A stretch of DNA of 64,000 nt, from the NCBI GenBank assembly GCA_015501595.1, contig JADNRX010000014.1, positions 248,001-312,000 on the forward strand, given 5' to 3'. Of the stretch, positions 22,850-39,297 are shown in pieces; within the stretch, counting starts at the first letter, position 1, and every line of letters begins with the position of its first letter. The stretch is from Hymenopellis radicata (Eukaryota; Basidiomycota; Agaricomycetes; Agaricales; Physalacriaceae). The position numbers and the translations under genes were made by a program. The notes under the pieces are model-generated. The model had not been told where the DNA came from, did not search any database, and was given only the letters and a program-made list of their open reading frames with translations.

Positions 22850-22955
22850 TTTATCTGCTCGACATGGGGCAGGGAAAGAGGATTGTAGGTGGTGTCATAA
22901 TCTGATAAGATTTCCTGGCTCCGATTAGGCCCGAGGTTATCGGCCGTAGATAACA
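22850..22955. promoter_or_regulatory. GATA-site cluster upstream of hapX (SreA-type)
   Basis: ATCTGATAA at 22900-22908 fits the ATCWGATAA consensus of SreA/Fep1-type iron-responsive GATA repressors. Further GATA cores are seen as TTTATCTG near 22852, GTTATC near 22937 and AGATAAC near 22947. CCAAT boxes occur near 23079 and 23268 in the same divergent promoter shared with KAE1. The binding factors are inferred from ascomycete and Cryptococcus iron regulation. Confidence 0.5.
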
Positions 22956-23305
22956 TACATCGCCGATCTACTCCGACCCCAGAGGCCTTGGGTCAGCTAC
23001 GATGGAATGTACAGCCTAAAACTTGGCCTAAACGCTCTTAGAAGAGCGAGCTGTCGGGAGTAGGTTGAAATTTTATCCAATCCCAGTCAGAATCTTCAAC
23101 TTCTCATTCAGCCTTGCAAGGTGCTTCAGCTATCTGCCTTGTACGTGAACTCTCAGGAACATCCATGTTGCGCTTTTATAATACTCACTTCCCAGCATAC
23201 CCGGGTACTTCTCGAGCTTACGACTCACGAGCGCTCTAAGCCCGCAATGACTGCCAAACGAGACGCGTCCAATCAGATCGATCACACCTGACTCTTCTTC
23301 ACACC

Positions 23306-24769
23306 ATGACCGTGGATCGCAAGAAAAGTCCTTTGAAAAACCCAGGCATGCGTGCTCCTGCGCTTGACTTCAATAATTGACGATATTCTCGTCAGAACGA
23401 TCGTATCTTGCTCTTGGTCTTGAAGGCTCGGCCAACAAATTCGGCGCCGGTGTGATCAAGCATTCTGAAGATGGCTCAACCACTGTTCTGTCGAATATCA
23501 GACACACGTACATTACGCCTCCGGGAGAAGGATTTCAACCTCGAGATACAGCACTCCATCATCGACAATGGGCTCTGCAAGTCATTGAAGAATGTCTAAC
23601 GAAAGCTTCTACAACACTTCACAACCTAGATTGCATCTGCTTTACAAAAGGTTTCTTCGTCTTTTTCCGTACAGAGATTGCTCTTCATCCCGTGCTGATG
23701 GTTTCATCTCAATAGGACCTGGCATGGGTGCGCCTTTGCAATCAGTAGCCCTAGTTGCACGAACACTCTCCCTTTTATATGACAAACCTCTTGTCGGCGT
23801 TAATCACTGTGTTGGCCGTGAGCATGACTTTTAAATTTCCCACGTCTAAGCTGACTTGTTATAGACATTGAAATGGGCCGAGAGATTACTGGGGCTAAAA
23901 ACCCGGTTGTATTATACGTTTCCGGCGGGAACACCCAGGTCATCGCGTACTCACGTCAGTGTTATCGGATATTCGGGGAAACTCTCGACATCGCGGTTGG
24001 GAACTGCCTGGACAGATTTGCTCGTGTCATTAACTTGAGCAACGAACCCAGCCCTGGATATAACATCGAACAAGAGGCGAAAAAGTGTGTTCGAATCTCC
24101 CACTCTTCACTCTTTCACTCCCCTCTTTCGTGTACTGAATTTTTTGAACAGAGGAAAACGATTACTCTCTTTACCGTACGCCACGAAAGGCATGGATATC
24201 AGTCTTTCTGGTATTCTCACTGCCATCGAGGGGTACACGGCCGATAAGCGTTACAAGACGGAGCCTTGCGATGACCCGAATGCAATAACTCCCTCTGATC
24301 TTTGTTTTTCGCTCCAAGAAACAGTCTATGCCATGCTAGTCGAGATTACCGAAAGGGCTATGGCCCATATTGGGAGCAAAGAAGTATTGATTGTTGGTGG
24401 CGTCGGTTGTACGTGTATTCGGCTGCTCGAGGCCTTGCTCACAAATTTCAAGGCAACGAACGGCTGCAAGAGATGATGGGGATAATGGCACGGGAACGGG
24501 GCGGTAACGTTTTCGCGACAGATGAGAGGTGGGTTCTATATCACATTCCGTCCTCCGGCCCACTAACGACAAATAGATTCTGTATAGATAATGGCATCAT
24601 GATTGCTCAAGCTGGGCTGCTGAGCTACCGCATGGGTCAAGTCACTCCGTTAGCCCAGAGCTCATGCACACAACGGTACGTAACAATTCTACTCCCTGAC
24701 TTCTCCGAGTTCCACCTTTCGCTTGTTAGGTTCCGGACAGATCAAGTGCTCGTTTCTTGGAGATCCTGA
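23306..24769 (+). CDS. KAE1: tRNA N6-threonylcarbamoyladenosine synthase subunit KAE1
   Basis: KAE1 is the catalytic subunit of the KEOPS/EKC complex, which transfers threonylcarbamoyl to A37 of ANN-decoding tRNAs. The ASKHA fold is clear: [32 protein letters not shown], the metal-binding GVNHCVGHIEMGR across an intron, [32 protein letters not shown] and [18 protein letters not shown]. The C-terminus is [14 protein letters not shown]. Introns split most of these motifs and all rejoin in frame. The N-terminus is unresolved because no ATG lies in frame just before ERSYLALG. An ATG at 23306 (MTVDRKKS) can be joined only through a poor donor (GTCCTT) or a GC-AG intron at about 23343-23395. Start and first exon are therefore tentative, while identity is certain. 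Confidence 0.9.
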
Positions 24770-24832
24770 ACGAGCAGACTCTCTTGTATAATATGTATGC
24801 TACAGTCATTCGTTACAGAACAAACACTTCAA

Positions 24833-25926
24833 TTAGTCGTCAGCAAGCTCCGGCGCCACACTCGATAAAACTAGCTTCCATCCTTCAGGATCGCTTCCTC
24901 GGAGCTGGGTGCCTAATTTCTCAAAATGATCCCACCACCATCGATTAACATCATCGAATGGACCTCCAGTACCAGCGGCCGGAACTCGTGCCATCCATGG
25001 CTTGTCTGCTAGAATGTAGTGCACACACCGGACTTCGTCGTTGCTCCACAAGGCGGGATGTACGACCTTCAACGTTCGAAGGGCATTGTAATACCAGGGG
25101 AGAGGTGTCCACTTGCCCTTGAAATGCTCGATGAGCAAATCTTGATCAGCAAAGGTGAAGTTCTCGACTTGGTCTGAAGTGGAGAGACGAGTGATAATCG
25201 CTTCCGCCACCTCCATCGACGGGTCGAGCACGACAAGCCCGGAGTTGAGTTGGCTGTATGGGCGAGGTTTCCCTTCGGACCAAGCGGGCGGGGGTGAAGT
25301 GGGGGTAGGAACGGCACTATGCGCGCAATTCGCGGGGATCCTTTCAATTGCATGAGCCCGAGTATGACCATAGAAAGCCGGACTGACCAGTCTGCGGGGT
25401 AATGCGGGAGCCTTCGCGGATTGCAGGCGCATACGTGGGCGGCGGCTATGTGACCCTTGGGGAGGTCGATATCCATCAACTCGTCCATGTTTTTCATGAC
25501 GATCATGTCGGCATCGAGAAGAACCACTCGCTGTTTCTATGTATCAAGATGGGTCCTTCGATAAGAGCTGTCTGAGCGTACATCATAGTCAACCATTTCG
25601 AACGTTCTTGACCAAGTTTGAGCATCCTCGAACGCGATTGTAGATTGATATGGGACATACCGTACTTTGGACCAAGTCTCCAGAAATCTCATATCCGTTT
25701 CCGCGAATCGTTGTCGCTCTTCGTCAGGGGTGACTCGTCCTACTTCAAACATCTTAAGCCCTCGCTTTCTCAGAACCTCCCGGTCTGCTTCAGGCAGGCT
25801 TGGCGTGACCATGACTATCAAAGGGTACTTGGTCTTTGCGGCGCGTAATCCGTAGTCCACGACGAGGAGACCAGCAAGATATTCCGTTCTTGACAACAGG
25901 CTGACCCAGGCAGCGTTGCGGACCAT
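24833..25926 (-). CDS. Glycosyltransferase family 8 protein (glycogenin/galactinol-synthase-like)
   Basis: GT8 enzymes transfer sugar from UDP- or similar donors. The start at 25926 gives MVRNAAWVSLLSRTEYLAGLLVVDYGLR, followed by YPLIVMVTPSLPEADREVL. The exon join after FEMVDYD gives KQRVVLLDADMIVMKNMDELMD, with the metal-binding DxD (DAD). The next block is GHIAAAHVCACNPRRLPHYPADWIP and then PYSQLNSGLVVLDPS. The acceptor-site block FTFADQDLLIEHFKGKWTPLPWYYNALRTL and a histidine-containing VRCVHYILADKPW complete the fold. The order of motifs matches small cytosolic GT8 proteins common in basidiomycetes rather than true self-glucosylating glycogenin. Donor and acceptor cannot be assigned. The 3' end lies 63 bp from that of KAE1 (convergent). 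Confidence 0.85.
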
Positions 25927-26179
25927 GATGATGGTAAAAGAGAGACAAGCCCTTTCGCTTCAGCTCAAGTTGGTTAACCTTTTGAGCCGATTCCTCGGTG
26001 GTAGTTGAAAGAACCCCTATCGCGCAATGATATATCCGATTGGCGTCGACGTTCGTTATCGTTCAGATCACAGCACGCACGCACGGCTGGCTAAACCAAA
26101 CTGAACAAGGAACACGGCATAGTTGAATGTATTATAAGGATCTAACGAGCTTGAATATTCTACAGCCTCGGACAATATT

Positions 26180-27637
26180 CTACGGCTCAGACAACCGAAC
26201 GGATTCGATGTTAGCGTTTGATACAGCTTGGGTAACAAGCCGCTTCGTTTGCTTCTCAGCACCCTTCCCTCTCAAAACGTTCTCAATAAAGAATTCGCCG
26301 GCCTACCCGAATGTTAGTCTGTGTGTGTAAGCATCCCTAGCATGAATAGCACTGACCTTGTAGCTACTCCGCACTAGAGGTCCACTAGCAACGTAAAGGA
26401 AACCCATATCCTCAGCGATCCGTTTCCACTCTTCAAACTCCGCGGGTTCCACATAACGGTCGACCTTCATATGCCTTTTTGTGGGACGCATGTATTGTCC
26501 AAAGGTAACGACATCGACGTCAGCTTTACGCAGCTCTATAGAAGGATTTATTAGCAGCACGTGTCAGGAGGGACATTCATTTTACCTCGGAGCGCGTCTA
26601 AAACTTGCTCTTTCGCCTCCCCGACGCCGAGCATGATACTTGTCTTGGTCACTCGAACACCCTCTTTTTTGGCTTGCTCAAGAACCCTTAGACTCGTTCG
26701 GAAAGATGCTCGGCGATCGCGAACATACGGTGACAGCTCCTCAACCGTCTCAATGTTGTGTGCATATACGTCTAGTCCAGACTTGGCAACAAGAGAAACG
26801 TGCTCCATTGAGCCGGCGAAATCACCTGTCAAAGCTTCAACGAGAATGTGAGGGGCTCTGTAGATATAGTGGTCAGACAAGCTCTACGATGTAGATTGGA
26901 CGCACTTCTGCTTTATTTTCATGATGGTCTCGGCGAAATGATGTGCTCCGCCATCTACTAGGTCTACACGAAGAAGCTGAGAAGCGCAATAAGTAATAGC
27001 AATGGTTTGGCATACCGTCACGGTCTACACTTGTTAACACAATATAGCCCAGACCCCAGCGGCTGATAGCCTCGGCGGTGTGTTCGGGCTCATGTGGGTC
27101 AAGTGGTGGGGGAGTGCGCGAGGTCTTGACTGCACAGAATCGACAGCCACGAGTGCATGTATCTCCCATAAGCTGCATACCATTGAGACATTGATTAGTG
27201 ACTCAAATCGTGTGGGCATACCATGATTGTCGCCGTTGCTGAACTGCGTCCTTCGCCATCTTTGCTACTCCAGCATTCACCGATATTCGGACACCTGGCT
27301 TCCTCACAGACGGTATGTAGGCCTAGTCCTCGTAGGTCGCTCTTGATCTTTTTGAACGACGAGCCTGAAGGTATAGATGTCTTTAAGAAGGACGGAAGAC
27401 GTTGGCTGAAGATATTGTTCAGGTGAATGCACCAAACGCTGAAATAACAACGTACGCAGTGACATTCCCCAGCACAACGCGTTCAGACGACCCCGAGATG
27501 AAATCATCCAGACCGGGTCCGTCGTCCAGAGCCTTCAAGAAATTCGAGCGTGTAGAGGACGAGGCTGCTGGCGTCGCCAGACCTCGAATTTGAACAGCGT
27601 ATCGTACGCGGGATGTTGCTCTCGATACCAAAGACAT
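26180..27637 (-). CDS. LIP5: Lipoyl synthase, mitochondrial
   Basis: Lipoyl synthase is a radical-SAM enzyme that inserts two sulfurs into octanoyl groups on 2-oxoacid dehydrogenases and glycine cleavage H protein. [24 protein letters not shown] is a mitochondrial presequence. The auxiliary-cluster motif spans [12 protein letters not shown] and the radical-SAM motif is CTRGCRFC. Then follow [84 protein letters not shown], the C-terminal [16 protein letters not shown] with the cluster-binding serine, and ESVRLSEP at the end. All diagnostic residues are present. A 121-bp divergent promoter joins it to CMC1, another mitochondrial gene. Confidence 0.96.
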
Positions 27638-27758
27638 TGCGCTGGCTAGTGGTGGTCGCTGACGAAGCGAGCAGAGTAAGTAAATGTCTCTCTCGAGATG
27701 GCGTCACACGGGAAGGAATCCCTCTCGGGATCACGGCACTCCTTGATCAACAACCACA

Positions 27759-28158
27759 ATGAACTCCCTTTCTCGCCGAGAAGAGGACAACTTACTCAAG
27801 GCTACCAAGAGCTACGCGCTCAAGAAATGTGACCCAGTTGTTAAAGGTGCGGCTTCCTCATTCATTCCTCACATTCTCCATTCAGTGCGATCACCCAGAA
27901 TTTGCCGACTGCATGACGGGACGCCTCATCTCTGTCGCATGGGCTTGTAAAGACAAGCTGCGAGTCGTGGAGAAGTGCATGATTCAATAGTCAGTCTGTT
28001 GGTCTCATAACGCGCTTTTTGGTAAATTTATTTGCTCTAGCACGGGGCCAGATTCCATGGAAGTCATCCGAGGAGAATATCTCGAGATGCGTAACGCGAC
28101 GCAGGCAGAGAAACGGAAAAGATTCGACGAGATGGATCAGACGTCCACAACGCCATAA
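27759..28158 (+). CDS. CMC1: Cytochrome c oxidase assembly protein CMC1
   Basis: CMC1 is a small twin-CX9C protein of the mitochondrial intermembrane space that stabilises newly made Cox1. Three exons by eye give MNSLSRREEDNLLKATKSYALKKCDPVVK, then EFADCMTGRLISVAWACKDKLRVVEKCMIQ, then YTGPDSMEVIRGEYLEMRNATQAEKRKRFDEMD. The twin CX9C cysteines are the KKCDPVVKEFADC pair and the WACKDKLRVVEKC pair. The intron phases join exactly: after VVK, G|AA gives Glu, and TA|C gives Tyr. It ends QTSTTP-stop at 28158. Length of about 90 aa is normal. The first two exons lie 121 bp downstream of the LIP5 start in opposite orientation. Confidence 0.9.
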
Positions 28159-28587
28159 CCTTATGATGTTTAATTGAGGTGTGCCCCCATCGCAACATAT
28201 AATAGTACACATAGTTCTTGCTTCAACAATCTGACACCTAGCTCGCAGTTAGCGTTAGCTTCCAGATGGAACCTTGTAACACGCCCGAAGATATCGCAAT
28301 ACTTGAGTAGCTCAGATAAGAACGCGTCGAACTGCTCGACGTAGCGATGAACTCTGCGGCCTATCGCGCTTCAGCCATTTGCCAGGATGAGGCTCAATGT
28401 ATTCAGTCTCTGAGCCTTCTGGTATGCTCTCCATCCGCGCTGAAATCTGAACGACTCAGTGTCTGTAACACTGGGAAAGCAAATTTCGTCTTGAGTGCAA
28501 GTATATAGCAAGTCAAACTTGACCGTACATCGTGTCGGTCAAACTATAATAATAATATATAGATCTGCGCCTACGCTCATCGAGCAA
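28159..28587. other. Convergent intergenic region CMC1/PEX11
   Basis: No gene is seen. There is an AT-rich stretch (ATAATAATAATATATAG) near 28546-28562. Confidence 0.5.
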
Positions 28588-29575
28588 TCATTTCTTTCCA
28601 GTAACCGACTGCCAATGCTTTTGAGCCGCCAGTAAAGAGGTTATCAACCTATAAAAGGTTATAGTCAGTAGGTTTCGAAGGAATGGCGGTGAAAAGCATA
28701 CCCGAAGATGCCTAGGACACCATCGTTAACGTTTGTAAGCCCAAGACCAGTAGCAGGAATCCAGATGTCCAGGGCATCGATAGTAAACTGATGGAGAGTT
28801 GCGGCGCGAGCACTATTAGGCGTTAACAGATGATATGACGCGAATTGAGACGTGGACATACGCCTTTAGACTTGCGGCCTTCACTTTGCGCTCATTCTCA
28901 GAACCGAGATCCTTCTCAGTAATACTGGACTTGAGTTGGAGCAGTTCCTTGTGAAGACGGATGTTCTACCGGGCACTCATTCAGCAGTGTCATCGAAGGA
29001 GGAACGTGGATGACATACCTTTGCAACACCATTTAAAAGACTGCAGAAGATTCCAACTACCCAGAAACGATTGGAGTACTTTTGGATCTTTTGAGCAGTT
29101 TCAGGAGTGAACTTGGTGAATTTGACGTTATTCGACTGCAGAAGAGTGAGCGGATGCTGTCGGAACGCAGCGGATGGCCGTTACCCAAACCAAGGCGTCA
29201 AGCGCCAGGTATGCAAAGTATGCCAGTTGGCGTGCGATGGTTGTTATCCTCTCTGGAGGGGAGGAAGCGGCCATCGTGGCGCGCAAAGCAGCTTGCAAAT
29301 GTTCCATCGGTTTGCCCAAGCGAAGCACTAGAGAATCCGGTTATAGACAGGTGCTTTATACAGCAAGAGGGTGGCGTACGCTTGCGAGCTGTCCCAATGT
29401 GAGATTTAAGGGCATTCCATGGGGCGGCGGCTTCCTTGTCGCCTCTAGACAACAGATACCAGGCGTAGAACCTGGCAAAGTATTGGATAGCACGGTAAGC
29501 TTTATCCCGACCGAGAGTAGTGCTGCTGAAAGCGAGCGAGTCGTTGACCGCAGGATGGAATACGACTTGGGACAT
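28588..29575 (-). CDS. PEX11: Peroxisomal membrane protein PEX11
   Basis: PEX11 drives elongation and division of peroxisomes. The start at 29575 gives MSQVVFHPAVNDSLAFSSTTLGRDKAYRAIQYFARFYAWYLLSRGD, the amphipathic, membrane-remodelling N-terminus of the family. Next come NALKSHIGTARKLLRLGKPMEHLQAALRA across an intron, ITTIARQLAYFAYLALDALVW and KFTPETAQKIQKYSNRFWVVGIFCSLLNGVAK. The C-terminus is ALDIWIPATGLGLTNVNDGVLGIFG and HWQSVTGKK. The conserved GRDK and YSNRFW blocks make the assignment firm. Small exons near 28620-28860 were joined by eye. It is divergent from fumarase across about 390 bp. Confidence 0.93.
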
Positions 29576-29966
29576 GATGAGATTGAGGATCTCAATAAGT
29601 ACAGTAACGAGGTGACAGCAGGAGACAAGTCTTTTTGAATTTATTACCGGGTGTGGGGTGCGGATTCACATGATTGTCGTCTCTGGGCGTGAAATTCAGA
29701 AGTTGGGTTGGCAAAACCTACGGACGGAATATGTAACTCTTACCGGAAGTAAGAATAAGTAGGGAAACGCCATTGCGCGTCCTACTCATCGTCGTCGAAA
29801 TGTATGTGCAGACGGCATCGGGACGATCCCCCGCGCCAGGGTGGGTTACGGGTGCCTTCGGAAAGTTCGGACGGAATTCGCCGTAATAAGCTCGTTGCCG
29901 ACAGCGTTCTTCCTTCGACTTGCCACTTTCTTTTCTATTCTCTATATACCACTGCTGCCTGCTAAT

Positions 29967-31999
29967 ATGTCTGCCACACTATACTCCAAAGTTAGCTTCC
30001 TCTGGTCACATTCGCATTCGGTCATTGACATCGACACGTGATAGCTATACCTTAGAACTCCCCAAGCTAGACTGTTCTCCTCTACTTCTTCCATCATGGT
30101 GGGCAATCTGAATTACACTCATTTCGCCAGCTTATAGGATATCTAGTCGCAATCATACCGCCTCGAAAAGGATACCTTTGGTGATCTTCAAGTCCCTTCC
30201 GATCGGTACTGGGGTGCCCAGACACAGCGGTCTGTAGTGAACTACGAGTCTGCTGACGAGGGACTCACTGTTTCTACAGATCTCTGCAAAACTTCGACAT
30301 TGGAGGCCCCTCTGAACGGTTGCCCCCGCCTCTCATCAAAGCCTTCGGTGTACTAAAAAAAGCCGCTTCCATCGTGAACGTCAGCTATGGCATGGATCCC
30401 AAGGTTGGAGACGCCATCCAAAAGGCTGCCGACGAGGTATCATCACGTCGTTGTCTTCATGTGTTATTCTCAACATTCTCTAGGTCATCTCGGGCAAATT
30501 AATTGATCACTTCCCCCTTGTTGTCTTCCAAACTGGTAGTGGAACGCAAAGCAACATGAACGTCAATGAGGTATGTCGTGAGATGGATCGTAAGATGACC
30601 TCTTAACGCTTCCCCAGGTCATTTCCAACAGAGCCATTGAAATACTTGGTGGTGAACTCGGGTCTAAAAAGCCTGTTCATCCCAATGATCATGTGAACAT
30701 GAGCCAAAGCAGCAACGACACGTCCGGAACCTTCATTTCTGACGCGACTATCGATGGCTAACTCGCGTTGTAGTTTCCCTACTGCTATGCACGTTGCTGC
30801 TGTGACCGAACTGAGCAACTCGCTCATCCCTGCATTGACCGGACTTCGTGACGCGCTAGACGCCAAGGCCAAAGAGTTTGATTCCATCATTAAAATTGGA
30901 CGGACTCATTTACAGGACGCGACTCCTCTGACACTCGGTCAGGAGTTCAGTGGCTACGTGCAACAGATTTCGAACGGCATTGAGCGTATCAAGGACGTCC
31001 TACCCCGCTTGAGCCTTCTTGCACAGGGCGGTACAGCTGTCGGAACGGTAAACCCACCGCTGACCATCTCTATTCAATGTTTCTCACTTTCCGACAGGGT
31101 CTCAACACTAAGAAAGGTTTCGATGTTAAAGTTGCGGCTGAGATCACCAAACTAACCGGGCTACAATTCAAAACGGCCCCCAACAAGGTGTGTCTATGCA
31201 TGTTAATGCGGTGTGTGTGACTGAGAATCCATGTGTTATCCAGTTCGAAGCTCTTGCGGCTCATGACGCCTTGGTCGAGGCACACGGTGCCCTGAATGTT
31301 GTTGCTTGCTCTCTTATGAAGATCGCCAATGACATCAGGTATCTGGGGTCTGGTCCGCGATGTGGACTAGGCGAACTCAGCCTGCCCGAGAACGAACCTG
31401 GTAGCAGTATCATGCCCGGAAAGGTCAATCCTACCCAGTGTGAAGCCATTACCATGGTTGCTGCTCAAGTCATGGGAAACCAGACCGCTGTCAGTGTTGC
31501 TTGCGCCAGCGGACAATTCGAGGTCAGTTCTGTCGAATTCAATTTCTTTCGGCGCTGATAATTGGCCGTCATAGTTGAATGTTTTCAAACCCGTCATCAT
31601 TAAGAACGTGTTGCAAAGTATCCGCTTATTAGCTGATGGTTTAGTTGTTCTATAGCGATTTTGGGCGAGCTGACATCTTTTTTTAGGATCACGATCCTTC
31701 ACCAAAAACTGCGTTATCGGCATCCAGGCTAACGAGAAGCGAATCAACACGCTTTTAAATGAATCCCTCATGTTGGCGACTATTTTGAACAGCCACATGG
31801 GCTATGATAGTGCGTGTTTCTCACATATCGCGCACTTTGACTAAATGTTGTTGTAGATGTTGCAAAATGCGCCAAAAAGGCTCACAAGGAAGGCACTACA
31901 CTCAAGGAGGCTACAGTAGCCTTGGGCTTCCTGACCCCAGAGGAATTCGACGAGAAAGTTCGACCTGAGCTGATGCTGCACCCTGATCCGGAGAACTGA
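29967..31999 (+). CDS. FUM1: Fumarate hydratase, class II (mitochondrial/cytosolic)
   Basis: Fumarase interconverts fumarate and malate in the TCA cycle. A short first exon, MSATLYSK, is spliced to [18 protein letters not shown] and then to [37 protein letters not shown]. The leader looks like a mitochondrial presequence, and the internal Met before SQSYRLE could start a cytosolic form, as dual targeting is known for fungal fumarase. Catalytic blocks are all present: [63 protein letters not shown] and the signature [15 protein letters not shown]. It ends LMLHPDPEN. About ten introns, some with weak donors (GTCTGT, GTCCGG), all preserve frame. No frame breaks are needed. Confidence 0.96.
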
Positions 32000-32606
32000 T
32001 GTCTACTTACCTACCCAAATGGTGTTTCAGTGGACTGATTACTTCGATTTGATAAGACGGACCCCGGAAGTAAAACTGGCACCTGGTGTGTACTAATACG
32101 AATGTTGGGATCTGGGAGAAGAAGGAATTAGTTCAAGAGTAGTTCTAAAGGGCATCTATGAATTGTTTTATGGAATATCTAGCTATTATTCGGCTTTCTG
32201 ACGAAAAAATTGCGACCTTGAATAGTAGACGTCCTTAGTTGGAAGGGTGTGCCCAGATAAGTCAAGTCAGATACATCCGTCCCTATTTGGTCAAGCAATC
32301 AAACGAGCAAATGCAATGGTTCGAAGAGACTGCCTCTCTGATCACCCCAGGTCACCCGTCAAGTAAGACACCTCCGCCAATCTTTTCTCTCCTTCACAGC
32401 ACGTTTCTTCACAGCGACATTCACGACGCCTGTGGCTTGTCTCGCGCGGCCTTTTTTGGGCAGCCCCCTCTCTAATTGACGTGCTGCTGCAGACGTTCGG
32501 TTGTGCTCCCACGAGGCCGCGACACTCAAACGTCGCCTCAAGCATTGCGTAGCTCACTGTCCGCACCGATACTGCTCGGCATCTGGTCGTGTTTCTGCTG
32601 TACACC
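32000..32606. other. Intergenic region upstream of INO80
   Basis: No supported gene is seen. A lysine/arginine-rich minus-strand frame around 32359-32541 (LPKKGRARQATGVVNVAVKK) has no recognisable family and is probably fortuitous. Confidence 0.5.
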
Positions 32607-38157
<5,551 letters not shown>

Positions 38158-38376
38158 ACACTTCTTTGCATTTGTATTTTCTCGCATATTTGCTGGTTAC
38201 TTACTGTACACTATGATCGCCTATATTTGTGTATTCAGAACTAGTTGGGTTGATGGATTCGACGATCAGTTATCTTCGTCACAACCATGTATTACTGTGA
38301 AATATAGCTGGAAGCATAATACTGTATACGTAGCACTACAAATAGTCCCAACATCTTGAGAGACAATGTAACTGTT

Positions 38377-39141
38377 CTACAACGCTGAACCCAGAACTTT
38401 CATGGCCAAAGCACGGAGAATCTCTGCCTTCTGGTCACCCGCGAGGTCATTGAACACTGCGGCGACACTCTTTCCTTTAGCGTCGCGGACAGCTCCCAAG
38501 CGATTGCCGGCAAGCGCCCCGAGCATTAATCCAGGTATATTGGCCACGATGAAGCCTAAACCGCCACCAGACACAGCACCGACATATGTCCACCAAGGCA
38601 CTGTTCGTTCTACCTCTGGGCGTAGAAGCTATACCACAGTCAGTACCATGGTAACCACATGGAAAATGCACACCTCTTCAAAGACGTCGGCGAAGACTCC
38701 TTCTGGATTCGGTTGCTGTGGAGCAGGAGCACCTCCAGAGAACATTCCCGCAAATTGGGAGAAGAAGCCGGTGGATGACGAGGGATCAGTGTTTCTGGAC
38801 GACCGAGAGGCATAAAGGGCGTCGTATTCTCTTCGGCGCGCGAGATCCGAGAGTACATAGTAGGCGTCAGCGACAATCTACCGTCAGTAGTTAGGCTTGA
38901 ACACGTCAAGGCAGAATGTGCGTTTAGCGACCTGGAATTTCTCTGTAGCTTGTTTCTTCTCTGCGGAGGTCGCATTTACCAATCGGTCGGATGAGTTCTA
39001 CACGCGAGGTTGAGAATAAGCCTTTCGATAGGACTGGATAGCAAACCTCAATGACTCTTTCTTGTACGCTTGACGTATCTCATCCTGAGTGGCACTAGAA
39101 GAGATACCCAACAGCTTGTAGTAATCCGGAAATTGCGACAT
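38377..39141 (-). CDS. DnaJ-domain protein with glycine-rich hydrophobic C-terminus
   Basis: J-domain proteins stimulate Hsp70 ATPase. The start at 39141 gives MSQFPDYYKLLGISSSATQDEIRQAYKKESLR, helices I and II of a J domain. After an intron the reading is THP, and one missing base near 38987-38991 breaks the HPD loop (expected HPDRLVNATSAEKKQATEKFQVIADAYYVLSD). Downstream the frame is intact through RRREYDALYASRSSRN, a Ser/Pro linker (FSQFAGMFSGGAPAP) and FADVFEELLRPEVE. It then reaches WWTYVGAVSGGGLGFIVANIPGLMLGALAGNRLGAVRDAKGKSV, a glycine-rich hydrophobic segment, ending AMKVLGSAL. Similar basidiomycete proteins with this J plus glycine-zipper layout exist but the client is unknown. Confidence 0.82.
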
Positions 39142-39297
39142 GGTGGATAATGCTGAGGCTCTATTTGATCAATTGCCAACACGTCGACTGACGTCACCGA
39201 CGGAACCTTCAAAAATACAACAGAAACACGAGTACATAAAAATATATATAACGAAGTAGTGGTCAAACACGAGTTCAGCGCGAAGTAATGTGCAGAA

